64,000 bases of DNA from positions 81,044 through 145,043 of the forward strand of contig UQHO01000001.1 of the NCBI GenBank assembly GCA_900540995.1, given 5' to 3'. This document shows, in pieces, positions 1 through 7,819 of this stretch. A program made the position numbers and the translations under genes. This DNA is from an uncultured Collinsella sp. GTDB lineage: Bacteria; Actinomycetota; Coriobacteriia; Coriobacteriales; Coriobacteriaceae. The notes under the pieces were generated by a model. That model saw only the letters and a program-made list of their open reading frames with translations, was not told the origin of the DNA and did not search any database. The number at the start of each line of letters is the position of its first letter. Position 1 is the first letter of the stretch.

Positions 1-1133
1 GAAAGCTGGTTGTGCGCATAGTCAACGACGCAAATCACGCGGCCGTCCTTCGACTCCACGACCTCCATACGGCCCGGAACACGCAGCTTGGAGAGACCCT
101 TCTTGATGGCATCGATGCCGATACCGATCTCGTGCGCGGCGGCGATAGCGACCAGCGCGTTCTCCACGTTAAAGTCGCCCGCGATACCCAGCAGGACCTT
201 CTCCCCCGCCTCGGGCTCGTCGGCGCTCAGGCCATGCAGGTTAAACTCGATGTTAAAGCCGACCATGCGGACATCGCTTGCCCACAGGCTCGCTTCGGGA
301 TGCTCGACGCCAACGGTCACCAAGCGCTCGGCCGTCGATGCCGCCTCCAGCACACGGTCAACTTCATCGGTGCCCAGATTCACCACGGCAGTCTTTGCCT
401 GGTCGAAGATCCTGAGCTTGCTCTCAAAATAGTCCTCGAAGGTCGGGTGCTCGATGGGTGAAATGTGATCGCGACCGATATTGAGGAAGCACGCCACGTC
501 AAACGGCAGATTCTCGACGCGTTGGTACTTGAGCGCCTGGCTCGAAACCTCCATGACCATGGACTGGCGACCGGACGTGCGGCAGTTGGCGATATGGCGC
601 CAGACCTCGGGGGCCTCGGGCGTAGTATTGGTGCTCTCGTAGCACTCGATGCCATCGTCGGTACTCACCGAGCCGATCATGCCGCAGGACTCGCCCGCCG
701 CTTTGATAATCGACTGGAGCATAAAAGCGGCCGTGGTCTTTCCCTTGGTGCCGGTAATGCCCACGATCTTGACGTCGTGGTCGGGACGGTCGTAGACCTC
801 CGGCGGCAACAGGGCCATGGCCGTGCGAACACTATCAACAACCAGCATCGCAGCACCGCTCTCCTTCGCCAGCGGCTCCAGAGACTCGACCAGCGACTCC
901 TCGCACACAAATGCGACGGCGCCCGCATCGAGCGCCATGCTCAAAAACGCGGGCTTAAAGGCAGCACCTTTGCAGAAGAACACGTCACCTGCCGAGACCG
1001 CGCGCGAATCAAACGAGCAGCCGGTCACGGCACGCTCGTCAACCTGCTCTGATGCGCGCAGCTCGCCGCACACGTCGAGAAGCTTGGCAAGCGTATCGAC
1101 CGTGGTCACGGTCGCGGAATCCGAATGGTGCAT
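1..1133 (-). CDS. murE: Mur ligase MurE (UDP-MurNAc-tripeptide synthetase), C-terminus cut by window edge
   Basis: Adds the third amino acid of the peptidoglycan stem peptide to UDP-MurNAc-L-Ala-D-Glu in the cytoplasm, using ATP. The 377 visible residues start at the ATG at 1133, preceded by GAAAGGTGAAAG. Visible motifs are the nucleotide-binding GTKGKTT (about residue 128), STNTTPEAPE, MEVSSQAL, NIGRDHISPIEHP and VVDYAHN. MurE enzymes are about 490 residues, so roughly the last 115 are outside the window. The residues that choose diaminopimelate, lysine or ornithine lie in that missing part; the GTKGKTT and SPIEHPxFEDYF segments resemble the lysine/ornithine-adding branch more than the DAP branch, which is an inference. 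It is separated from asnB by a terminator. Confidence 0.9.
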   Translation of the reverse strand, partial: MHHSDSATVTTVDTLAKLLDVCGELRASEQVDERAVTGCSFDSRAVSAGDVFFCKGAAFKPAFLSMALDAGAVAFVCEESLVESLEPLAKESGAAMLVVDSVRTAMALLPPEVYDRPDHDVKIVGITGTKGKTTAAFMLQSIIKAAGESCGMIGSVSTDDGIECYESTNTTPEAPEVWRHIANCRTSGRQSMVMEVSSQALKYQRVENLPFDVACFLNIGRDHISPIEHPTFEDYFESKLRIFDQAKTAVVNLGTDEVDRVLEAASTAERLVTVGVEHPEASLWASDVRMVGFNIEFNLHGLSADEPEAGEKVLLGIAGDFNVENALVAIAAAHEIGIGIDAIKKGLSKLRVPGRMEVVESKDGRVICVVDYAHNQL

Positions 1134-1194
1134 CTTTCACCTTTCTCAGCCATTTGGCAGGGACGGTTTTATAGTAACTGAAACGCACCCACGC

Positions 1195-1218
1195 AAAAAC
1201 GGCTCCCGGAGGAGCCGT
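1195..1218 (-). terminator. Rho-independent terminator of asnB
   Basis: On the minus strand an 8-bp perfect stem ACGGCTCC/GGAGCCGT with a 4-base loop is followed by TTTTT. It starts 27 bases after the asnB stop and ends asnB transcription before murE. Confidence 0.85.
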
Positions 1219-1244
1219 TACGCGCAGGCGTTCGTAAGCCGAGG

Positions 1245-3125
1245 CTAGGCAGCCTGAACAGCGGGCTGGTCCTCGTCGATAAAGAAGCGCTTGTACCACA
1301 CCAGGAACACGAGCGGCGTATAGATCTTGCGCTGGAAATCGCCCTTGCCCGCAAAGTGCAGGTCGAGCAGATGCATGAGCTCGTCGGTATCGAAGAACTC
1401 GCTTGCCCACGGCGCGGTGAAGTACTCCTTGACATAGTCGTACCACTTTTGCTCGCGCAGCCAGTAGACAATCGGCACCGGGAAGCCCACCTTGGGACGG
1501 GTGGCCCACTCATCGGGCAGCGACTTGTTGGCAGCGTGGCGGAGTACCTGTTTGTTGCCGTTCTCGTTGATGCGGTAGCGGTCGGGAATGTGCTCGGCGA
1601 ACTCCATGACTTTGCGGTCCAGGAAGGGCACGCGCAGCTCCAGCGAGTGCGCCATGCACATCTTGTCGGCCTTGAGCAGAATGTCGCCCGGGAGCCACAT
1701 ATTCATGTCCAGGTACTGCTTCTTGACCAGTTCGGGCTGACCCTTCACGCGCGCGTAGATGGGTGCAGCGAGCTCGAAGGCGCCGTCGCCGGTGTTGTAC
1801 TCGGGCTTGAGCACGCCGTCGACCTCGCGCTCCGGCCATACCAGAGCCTGTCCCAGGAACGACTTCTCGGGGATCTCGGCACCCTTGACCAGGAAGTTAT
1901 GTCCCTTGAAGTACGGCATATGCAGCGCCAGGTTACCGAGCGCGCGACGGATGGGCAGCGGCACCATCTTTTTGTACTTGCGCACCGGGACCGTGTCCTC
2001 GTAGTAGGCGTAGCCGCCAAAGAGCTCGTCGGCGCCTTCGCCCGAAAGCACGACGGTAACGTCCTTGCGGGCCATCTCGGCCAAGAACCACAGCGGCACG
2101 GAAGACAGGTTGGACTGCGGCTCGTCCATGTGATACTGGATGTCCTCGAGCGCACCGAAGAACTCGTCGGCGGTAATCATCTTGCGAACGTTCTCGACGC
2201 CGAGCTTATCGGAAAGCTCCTTGGCGTAGTTGGTCTCGTTGAAGTTCTTGTAGTCAAAGCCCACCGAGAAGGTCTTGTCGGGCATGAGGCAAGCGGCGAT
2301 GTAGCTGGAGTCGACGCCACCGGAGAGGAACGACGCGACCTTGACGTCGGCGATGCGATGGGCCTCGACGCTCTCGTGCACGACCTCGTCCAGCTCGTCG
2401 ACGTACTCCTCGAACGGCTTCTCGACGGCAGAGTAATCGCAATCCCAGTAGCGCTCGATGTTCATCTTGCCGGTCGGGATATCGACGGTAAAGTAGTGCG
2501 CCGGCGGCAGCTTGTAGACACCCTCGAAGAAGGTCTCCTCGGTTGCCGAATACTGCAGCGTCATGTACGGACGCAGGGCCTTTTTGTTGACCGCCTTGTG
2601 GAAGTGCGGGTAGTCCAGGAAGCTCTTGATCTCAGAACCAAAGAGCACGCCCGGAGCGCCGTCGCCCGCATCGGCCATGGGATAGTAGTAAAGCGGCTTG
2701 ATGCCAAAGATGTCGCGGGCGCCAAAAAGCTTGTTCTTCTTTTTGTCCCAGATGACGAAGGCGTACATACCGCGCAAGCGATCGAGTACGGCCTCGCCCC
2801 ACTCCTCGTAGCCGTGCAGGAGGCTCTCGGTGTCGGCGCCGCAGTGGAACTTGTAGCCCTTGGCCTCGAGCTCGGAACGGAGTTCTTGGAAGTTGTAGAT
2901 CTCGCCGTTGAAGACAATGACGACGCTACCGTCCTCGTTGGCCATGGGTTGGGCGCCAGCCTCGGTCAGGTCGAGGATCGACAGGCGGCGGAAGCCGAGG
3001 GCAACGCGGCCGTCGATAAACTGACCGCCCATGTCGGGACCGCGATGGACGATGCGGTCCATCATCTTGGTGAGCACCTCGGATTGGTTATCCGTCCCAC
3101 CGACAAAACCGACAAAACCGCACAT
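1245..3125 (-). CDS. asnB: Asparagine synthase (glutamine-hydrolysing)
   Basis: Makes asparagine from aspartate, glutamine and ATP. The 626-residue protein has the two expected domains. The N-terminal class II glutamine amidotransferase begins MCGFVGF, where Cys2 is the nucleophile once Met1 is removed, and continues with HRGPD and FNGEIYN. The synthetase domain carries the pyrophosphate loop SGGVDSS at about residue 268 and SGEGADELFGGY. The length fits the family. The ATG at 3125 is preceded by AGAGGGGATAGT, and the gene is followed by its own terminator, so it is probably a single-gene unit. The start is fixed by the need for Cys at position 2. Confidence 0.96.
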   Translation of the reverse strand: MCGFVGFVGGTDNQSEVLTKMMDRIVHRGPDMGGQFIDGRVALGFRRLSILDLTEAGAQPMANEDGSVVIVFNGEIYNFQELRSELEAKGYKFHCGADTESLLHGYEEWGEAVLDRLRGMYAFVIWDKKKNKLFGARDIFGIKPLYYYPMADAGDGAPGVLFGSEIKSFLDYPHFHKAVNKKALRPYMTLQYSATEETFFEGVYKLPPAHYFTVDIPTGKMNIERYWDCDYSAVEKPFEEYVDELDEVVHESVEAHRIADVKVASFLSGGVDSSYIAACLMPDKTFSVGFDYKNFNETNYAKELSDKLGVENVRKMITADEFFGALEDIQYHMDEPQSNLSSVPLWFLAEMARKDVTVVLSGEGADELFGGYAYYEDTVPVRKYKKMVPLPIRRALGNLALHMPYFKGHNFLVKGAEIPEKSFLGQALVWPEREVDGVLKPEYNTGDGAFELAAPIYARVKGQPELVKKQYLDMNMWLPGDILLKADKMCMAHSLELRVPFLDRKVMEFAEHIPDRYRINENGNKQVLRHAANKSLPDEWATRPKVGFPVPIVYWLREQKWYDYVKEYFTAPWASEFFDTDELMHLLDLHFAGKGDFQRKIYTPLVFLVWYKRFFIDEDQPAVQAA

Positions 3126-3290
3126 ATACTATCCCCTCTGCTGTTGCTGGGCATCAAATCGAATCAGTAGCTTTTGAGTATACCCGAGGGCGTAAAGAGG
3201 GGCGGAATGTTCAGGCAATCTCAACTGAATCAGCTCCGCTGTGACACGCGCGAGTTACCTTTAATGGATATGAGGTGAATGAGGCGATTG

Positions 3291-3302
3291 TTTTGCTATA
3301 CT
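3291..3302 (+). promoter_or_regulatory. Extended -10 promoter of tRNA-Val
   Basis: TTTTGCTATACT contains an extended -10 (TGn followed by TATACT at 3297-3302), 10 bases before the first base of the tRNA. No good -35 is visible at the expected place (around 3274-3279), as is common with extended -10 promoters. Confidence 0.6.
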
Positions 3303-3312
3303 CTCTCCGCAC

Positions 3313-3388
3313 GGGCGATTGGCGCAACGGTTAGCGCAGGTGCTTTACACGCACAAGGCTGGGGGTTCGAATCCCTCATCGCCCACCA
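3313..3388 (+). tRNA. tRNA-Val (anticodon UAC)
   Basis: A full cloverleaf can be folded by eye: acceptor GGGCGAT/ATCGCCC with discriminator A and an encoded CCA end; D-arm GCGC/GCGC; anticodon loop TTTACAC with UAC reading GUA and other valine codons; T-arm GGGGG/CCCTC with loop TTCGAAT. The last base pair of the anticodon stem is a G-A mismatch. Its 3' end is duplicated 185 bases downstream. Confidence 0.95.
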
Positions 3389-3398
3389 CTGATTTGAT

Positions 3399-3430
3399 AG
3401 GCTCCCAGCAATGGAAGCCTTTCTTTTTTG
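3399..3430 (+). terminator. Terminator of tRNA-Val
   Basis: AGGCTCCC/GGAAGCCT stem with one mismatch and a 6-base loop, followed by TTCTTTTTT, beginning 10 bases after the tRNA CCA. Confidence 0.8.
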
Positions 3431-3555
3431 GGCCCAGCGCAGAGGGATTCGAACCCGCCAGGGTGCGGAGCTGAGGAAACGCGAAGCGTTTTCCAGCGCA
3501 GCACGCGAGGGCCGTAGGCCCGAAGCGAAAGCGGGCGGCGTCAGCCGCACGCGAC

Positions 3556-3574
3556 ATCCCTCATCGCCCACCAC
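3556..3574 (+). repeat. Duplicate of tRNA-Val 3' end
   Basis: ATCCCTCATCGCCCACCAC is identical over 19 bases to 3371-3389, the T-arm 3' half plus acceptor, CCA and one more base of the tRNA. Each copy is followed by a related unit: a short linker, a hairpin with T-run, then GCGCCCA/GGCCCA-type sequence and a GGATTCGAACCC box. This can be the footprint of integration at the tRNA 3' end, or of slippage between tRNA genes. Confidence 0.75.
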
Positions 3575-3583
3575 CGAATTGGA

Positions 3584-3612
3584 AACGGTCCTCGCAAGGG
3601 GACCGTTTTTGT
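3584..3612 (+). terminator. Second terminator-like hairpin behind tRNA 3'-end copy
   Basis: Perfect 8-bp stem AACGGTCC/GGACCGTT with an 8-base loop, followed by further Ts. It has the same position relative to the duplicated tRNA end as the first terminator has to the real tRNA. Confidence 0.75.
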
Positions 3613-3666
3613 TTGCGCCCATCGCAGGGGGATTCGAACCCCACAGCTCACTCGTTTCAAGGGCAG

Positions 3667-3884
3667 TGGTCAAAAAATGCCAAATATGAGTACTGCTACC
3701 TCTTTTGTAACAGCATTTTCGAGGTCCCAAAGGGCAAATCTGACATCAAAGCAACGGCTAACGGTCCAGATGAGCATGTTTTCTGACAGCAAAACTGGAC
3801 ATATGCGGTCCAATTCGTCAAATTGTGTCTAATTTATATGCTACAGAATTAGTGCCCGTACTCATATTTGGCATTTTTTGACCA
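3667..3884. repeat. 218-bp element with 27-bp perfect terminal inverted repeats
   Basis: Bases 3667-3693 (starting TGGTCAAAAAATGCC) are the exact reverse complement of 3858-3884. The 164 bases between are AT-rich compared with the surroundings and hold no gene. Terminal inverted repeats with a short non-coding interior are the form of a MITE, a transposon derivative moved by another element's transposase. No clear target-site duplication is visible, so this is a structural call only. Confidence 0.7.
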
Positions 3885-4001
3885 GAGGGACTTTTGACCA
3901 TCGCAAATCAGCAACAAAACGGGCTCCGGATCGCCAAATCATGCCGCATATGACACACCCAGCAGTCCGGAACCCGGTCCAAATTGAGTTATTACGCTGC
4001 G

Positions 4002-5285
4002 TTAGCCCAAGACACCCGACAGGATCTCGATCAGGCTGTCCACGTCGGCTTCCTCGCAGACGAGCGGCGGCAAGAAACGCAGCGTATGGGCACCCGTAGC
4101 GTTAATCACGACACCGGCGGCCAGCGCGCGGGCAACAATATCATGTGCGTCGCCCGCGGCATCATCCAAATCACAGCCGAGCATCAGGCCACGGCCACGC
4201 ACCTCTACCACATGCGGAAGCTTAGCCAGCGCCTGCTCCATATAGGCACCCACCTTGGCAGCATGCTCGGCATAATCGCCGCGCACAAGCGCGGAGAGCG
4301 TCGCGGCACACGCCGCGATGGCCAAGCAGCTACCGCCAAAGGTCGAGCCGTGGTCGCCCGGCTTAAACACGTCGGCAATCTCCTTCTTTGCCACGACGGC
4401 ACCCATGGGCACGCCATCAGCAATGCCCTTGGCAAGGCTCATGATGTCGGGCTCCACGCCATAGGTCTGGAACGCAAACGGCTTACCCGTGCGGAAGATA
4501 CCGCACTGGACCTCGTCGGCGATAAGCACGGCGCCCACTTCGTGTGCCAGGTCGCGCGCCGCCGCCATAAACTCCTCGGTCATGGGGTGCACGCCACTCT
4601 CACCCTGGATCGGCTCGAGCATCACGGCACAAATCTCGCTCCCCAGCTGCTTAAAGATTGCACGCAGCTCGTCCACATCGTTGGGCGTGCAGGCCACAAA
4701 GCCACCCGGCAGCGGGCGGAAGCTGTCCTGCAGCCAATCCTGCATGGTGGCGGCAATGGTCTCGAGCGTACGGCCGTGGAAGCCGCCGCGCATGCACACG
4801 ATGGTGTTGCCGCCATTACCGGCACGCTTGGCGTACAGGCGCGCGAGCTTCATCGAGCCCTCATTGGCCTCGGCACCGGAGTTGGCAAAGAAGGTCTCCC
4901 ACACCTGCTCGCCCGCAGCCGGGGCACCAAGAGCAGCTGCCGTGGTCTCATCGCCGGCGGCAATGGCATCGGCAAGCACGCGCGCACCATCTACGTCGTC
5001 GTTAGCAAGCTTGGACAGCAGCGCCGCGACCTGTCCGCGCTGCTCAATGTAGAAGTAATTGGAGACATGCATGAGCTTTTTGGTCTGTGCCTCGAGCGCC
5101 GAGAGCACAGCCAGGTTGCCATGACCTAGGCTGCACACGCCGATGCCGGCAAGAAAGTCGAGGTACTCACGGCCATCGTCGCCGGTGAGCTTCATGCCGT
5201 GACCCTCGACAAACTCGACCGGAGAGCGGCCAAAGGTATGCATAACGTAATGGGATTCAAGCGATTGCTGAGCTACAAGTGACAT
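4002..5285 (-). CDS. argD: Acetylornithine aminotransferase
   Basis: Class III PLP aminotransferase that converts N-acetylglutamate semialdehyde to N-acetylornithine with glutamate as amino donor. The 427 residues include GVCSLGHGN near the N-terminus, FANSGAEANEGSMKLAR for cofactor phosphate binding, FHGRTLETIAAT, LIADEVQCGIFRTG, and the PLP lysine in MSLAKGIADGVPMGA. The ATG at 5285 has GAAAGG eight bases upstream. It is the last gene of the minus-strand order argC-argJ-argB-argD, 69 bases after argB, which settles ArgD over the similar GABA or ornithine aminotransferases. Confidence 0.95.
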   Translation of the reverse strand: MSLVAQQSLESHYVMHTFGRSPVEFVEGHGMKLTGDDGREYLDFLAGIGVCSLGHGNLAVLSALEAQTKKLMHVSNYFYIEQRGQVAALLSKLANDDVDGARVLADAIAAGDETTAAALGAPAAGEQVWETFFANSGAEANEGSMKLARLYAKRAGNGGNTIVCMRGGFHGRTLETIAATMQDWLQDSFRPLPGGFVACTPNDVDELRAIFKQLGSEICAVMLEPIQGESGVHPMTEEFMAAARDLAHEVGAVLIADEVQCGIFRTGKPFAFQTYGVEPDIMSLAKGIADGVPMGAVVAKKEIADVFKPGDHGSTFGGSCLAIAACAATLSALVRGDYAEHAAKVGAYMEQALAKLPHVVEVRGRGLMLGCDLDDAAGDAHDIVARALAAGVVINATGAHTLRFLPPLVCEEADVDSLIEILSGVLG

Positions 5286-5354
5286 GAGATGCCTTTCGTT
5301 GGGCGCCAGACGGCGCGGGGCTATGGGTGCAGGAATGGGGCGGCTGAGGGTCAG

Positions 5355-6335
5355 CTAGACCGTCTGAAGCTTCTCGACCTCGTCAAGGTTCTCGGTCAGA
5401 CGCGCAGCAAACGTCGAAAGCGGATGCGGATGCGTATCGAACTCGTAAGCCGTCTCGGTGGAATGGATCACGGTGCCGACGCCGGCATCGGTCAGCAGCT
5501 CCAGGAGCAGCGAATGCGGCGTAGTACCGTTAATGATGTGGGCACGAAATACGCCGCCGGTAAGCGCATCGACGGCCGCACGCAGCTTGGGAATCATGCC
5601 CTTATCGACCTCGCCGCCGTAGAGCATTTCGTTAACCTCGTCGAGCGTTAGGTTGGAGATAAGCGAGTCCTTGTCGCTAAAGTCCTTGTACAGGCCATCG
5701 ACATCGGTCAAAAAGATCGCCTTATGCGCGTGGAGCGCCGCGGCAACGGCACCGGCGGCGGTGTCGGCGTTGATGTTGAAGAAACCGCCGTCCTCCCCCG
5801 CCGCGACGGTAGCGATGACGGGGATGTACTCGCTATCGAGCAGGCGCTCGATATAGTCGGTGTTGACGTGCGTGACCTTGCCCACGCGGCCGAGCTCTGG
5901 GTCGAGTGGCTCGGCGATAAGGGTGCCGGCGTCGCTGCCGGACACGCCCACGGCCAGGTTGCCGTGGTGGTTGAGCGCCGCGACCAGCTCCTGATTGACC
6001 TTGCCGCCCAGTACCTCGCGCACGATGTCCATGGTGGCAGGCGTAGTCACGCGCTGGCCGTTCTTAAACTCGACGGGGATGTCGTAGTGGCTGAGCGCCT
6101 CGTTGATAGCCTTGCCGCCGCCATGCACGATGACGGGGCGCATACCGATGATCTTGAGCAAAACGATGTCGCTCATCACGTCGCGGCGCAGCTGCTCATC
6201 AACCATGGCGGCTCCGCCATATTTGATAACAACCGTCTTGCCGGTCAGGTTCTTAATCCACGGCAGTGCTTCGAACAGCAGCTGCGCGGTTGCTTCGTTG
6301 GATTCGCTCGAACGACAATCGCGTGCGAATTTCAT
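5355..6335 (-). CDS. argB: Acetylglutamate kinase
   Basis: Phosphorylates N-acetylglutamate, the second step of arginine synthesis. Amino acid kinase fold with VIKYGGAAM, IVHGGGKAINE and FLTDVDGLY motifs. I place the start at the ATG at 6335 (MKFARDC), because GAGGCAG stands just upstream; an in-frame ATG 60 bases earlier would add 20 unconserved residues. The 326-residue protein is longer than the roughly 260-residue unregulated kinases and has about 30 residues before the first strand. Such an N-terminal helix is known from arginine-inhibited, hexameric enzymes, so feedback inhibition by arginine is plausible. About 25 extra residues close the C-terminus. Confidence 0.94.
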   Translation of the reverse strand: MKFARDCRSSESNEATAQLLFEALPWIKNLTGKTVVIKYGGAAMVDEQLRRDVMSDIVLLKIIGMRPVIVHGGGKAINEALSHYDIPVEFKNGQRVTTPATMDIVREVLGGKVNQELVAALNHHGNLAVGVSGSDAGTLIAEPLDPELGRVGKVTHVNTDYIERLLDSEYIPVIATVAAGEDGGFFNINADTAAGAVAAALHAHKAIFLTDVDGLYKDFSDKDSLISNLTLDEVNEMLYGGEVDKGMIPKLRAAVDALTGGVFRAHIINGTTPHSLLLELLTDAGVGTVIHSTETAYEFDTHPHPLSTFAARLTENLDEVEKLQTV

Positions 6336-6416
6336 AATCTGCCTCGTCTTTCGTATCGTTATCGCGCCGTGCTCCGCTGTCCGCAATCGCGGCAAGATGC
6401 GCAGCGTGCCTGGAAT

Positions 6417-7685
6417 CTAGGAACGGTAGTCACCGTTAATGGAGATGTACTCGTGCGTGAGGTCGCAGGTCCACACGGTCGTTGCCGCGTCGCCTGCGCC
6501 CAGGTCGGCCGAGATCACGATCTCGGGCGCCTCGAAACGTCGTAGAGCCTCGCCCTCGTCAAAGGGAACAGTCAGACCATCGCGACAGACAGGCATGCCC
6601 ATCATGTCGATGGAAACGTCTTCCTGATTAAACTTCACGCCGCACTTGCCGAGTGCCATGGCGACGCGGCCCCAGTTGCAGTCGTGGCCGGCGATGCAGG
6701 TCTTAACGAGCGGCGAGTTGGCAACGGCGCGAGCGGCGATATCGGCCTCCTCGTCGTTCACGGCGCCGGTAACGTTGACCGTAACAAGCTTGGATGCGCC
6801 CTCGCCATCGGCGGCGATATTGCGCGCCAGGCTCTCGCACACCTCGTGCACGGCAAATGCCAACTCGTCGAAGGCATCGGAGCCCTCGACGATAGGCTTG
6901 GCATCTGCGGCAGCGGCGCCGGAGGCAAGCATGATGCAGGTGTCGTTGGTCGAGGTGTCGGAATCGACCGTTACCTTGTTAAAGGTCTGCTTGACGGTCG
7001 AGAGCAGCAGGGTATGAAGTGCCGCAGGCTCGACGGGGGCATCGGTGGTGATAACTGCGATCATGGTGGCCATGTTGGGCATAATCATGCCCGAGCCCTT
7101 GCACATTCCGCCTACCGTATAGACATTGCCCGCATGACCCGCAGCCTCACTGACGTAGGACACGGCGTACTCCTTGGAGTGCGTGTCGGTCGTCATGATG
7201 GCGCGAGCGGCATCGGCTCCACCGTGGGCGGAGAGCGCCTCGTAGGCAGCAGGAATGGCGGTCTCAAACGTGTCGATCGGCAGAATCTGGCCAATCACGC
7301 CCGTGGAGGCAACCAGAATCTGCTGGGGCCCGCAGCCGATGACCTGCGATGCGATGCTGCACGTCTCGCGCGCGCATGCAAGGCCGGTCTCACCCGTGGC
7401 GGCGTTGGCATTGCCAGAGTTGACCGAAACGCCGGCGATGATTCCGTAGCCCTTGTCGGCACCGCCCAGGTTGGCACGGCTCACCTGCACGGATGCCGCG
7501 CAAAAGCGATTGGTGGTAAACACGCCGGCGCCGGGACAGGGTTTATCGGGCACGACGAGCGCGTAATCCAGACGCTCGGGGTTCTTGCGGAACCCAGCGT
7601 GGATGCCTGCAGCCTTAAAACCAGCCGCAGCCGTAACGCCACCCTCGACGGCGCGAATCTTGATATCAAACAGCTCGGTATTCAT
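6417..7685 (-). CDS. argJ: Bifunctional glutamate N-acetyltransferase / ornithine acetyltransferase
   Basis: Moves the acetyl group from N-acetylornithine to glutamate, closing the acetyl cycle of arginine synthesis; bifunctional members also use acetyl-CoA. The 422 residues contain GVFTTNRFCAA, SGNANAATG, ASTGVIGQ and KGSGMIMPNMATMIAVITTD. The family cleaves itself between Ala and Thr of the MATM motif, giving two subunits with Thr as nucleophile, and that pair is intact here. AAGGAG lies 12 bases before the ATG at 7685, a wide spacing. With argJ present no separate argA or argE is needed in this operon. Confidence 0.94.
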   Translation of the reverse strand: MNTELFDIKIRAVEGGVTAAAGFKAAGIHAGFRKNPERLDYALVVPDKPCPGAGVFTTNRFCAASVQVSRANLGGADKGYGIIAGVSVNSGNANAATGETGLACARETCSIASQVIGCGPQQILVASTGVIGQILPIDTFETAIPAAYEALSAHGGADAARAIMTTDTHSKEYAVSYVSEAAGHAGNVYTVGGMCKGSGMIMPNMATMIAVITTDAPVEPAALHTLLLSTVKQTFNKVTVDSDTSTNDTCIMLASGAAAADAKPIVEGSDAFDELAFAVHEVCESLARNIAADGEGASKLVTVNVTGAVNDEEADIAARAVANSPLVKTCIAGHDCNWGRVAMALGKCGVKFNQEDVSIDMMGMPVCRDGLTVPFDEGEALRRFEAPEIVISADLGAGDAATTVWTCDLTHEYISINGDYRS

Positions 7686-7819
7686 CGTCTTTATGACTCC
7701 TTATGTCAAACAAAAAACGGACATCGGTTGGTGCGCCATGCCAGTCGTGATCATGAGACCAGCTTAAGAGTGGCGCCCCACTCGATGCCCGACTACCAAA
7801 TCGTTAACAATCGAATGTG

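Larger units (their letters stand above)
3389..4001. other. Gene-free 613-base stretch between tRNA-Val and argD
   Basis: I see no credible gene here. It contains the tRNA terminator, a run of small hairpins (for example GGAAACGCGAAGCGTTTTCC at 3477-3496 and GGGCCGTAGGCCC at 3509-3521), a second copy of the tRNA 3' end with a second terminator, two T-arm-like pieces GGATTCGAACCC (near 3433 and 3630), and the inverted-repeat element 3667-3884. Short open frames here that read WWAMRDSNPQP or GDEGFEPP are translations of tRNA T-arm sequence, a well known annotation artefact. Confidence 0.7.

Noticed and set aside
1356..3170. 604-codon open frame antisense to asnB
   Set aside because: asnB on the minus strand has complete motifs; the antisense translation is low in credible domains and lacks a ribosome binding site.
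3296..3730. Small proteins reading WWAMRDSNPQP or GDEGFEPP
   Set aside because: They translate tRNA T-arm and repeat sequence; a well known false gene next to tRNAs.
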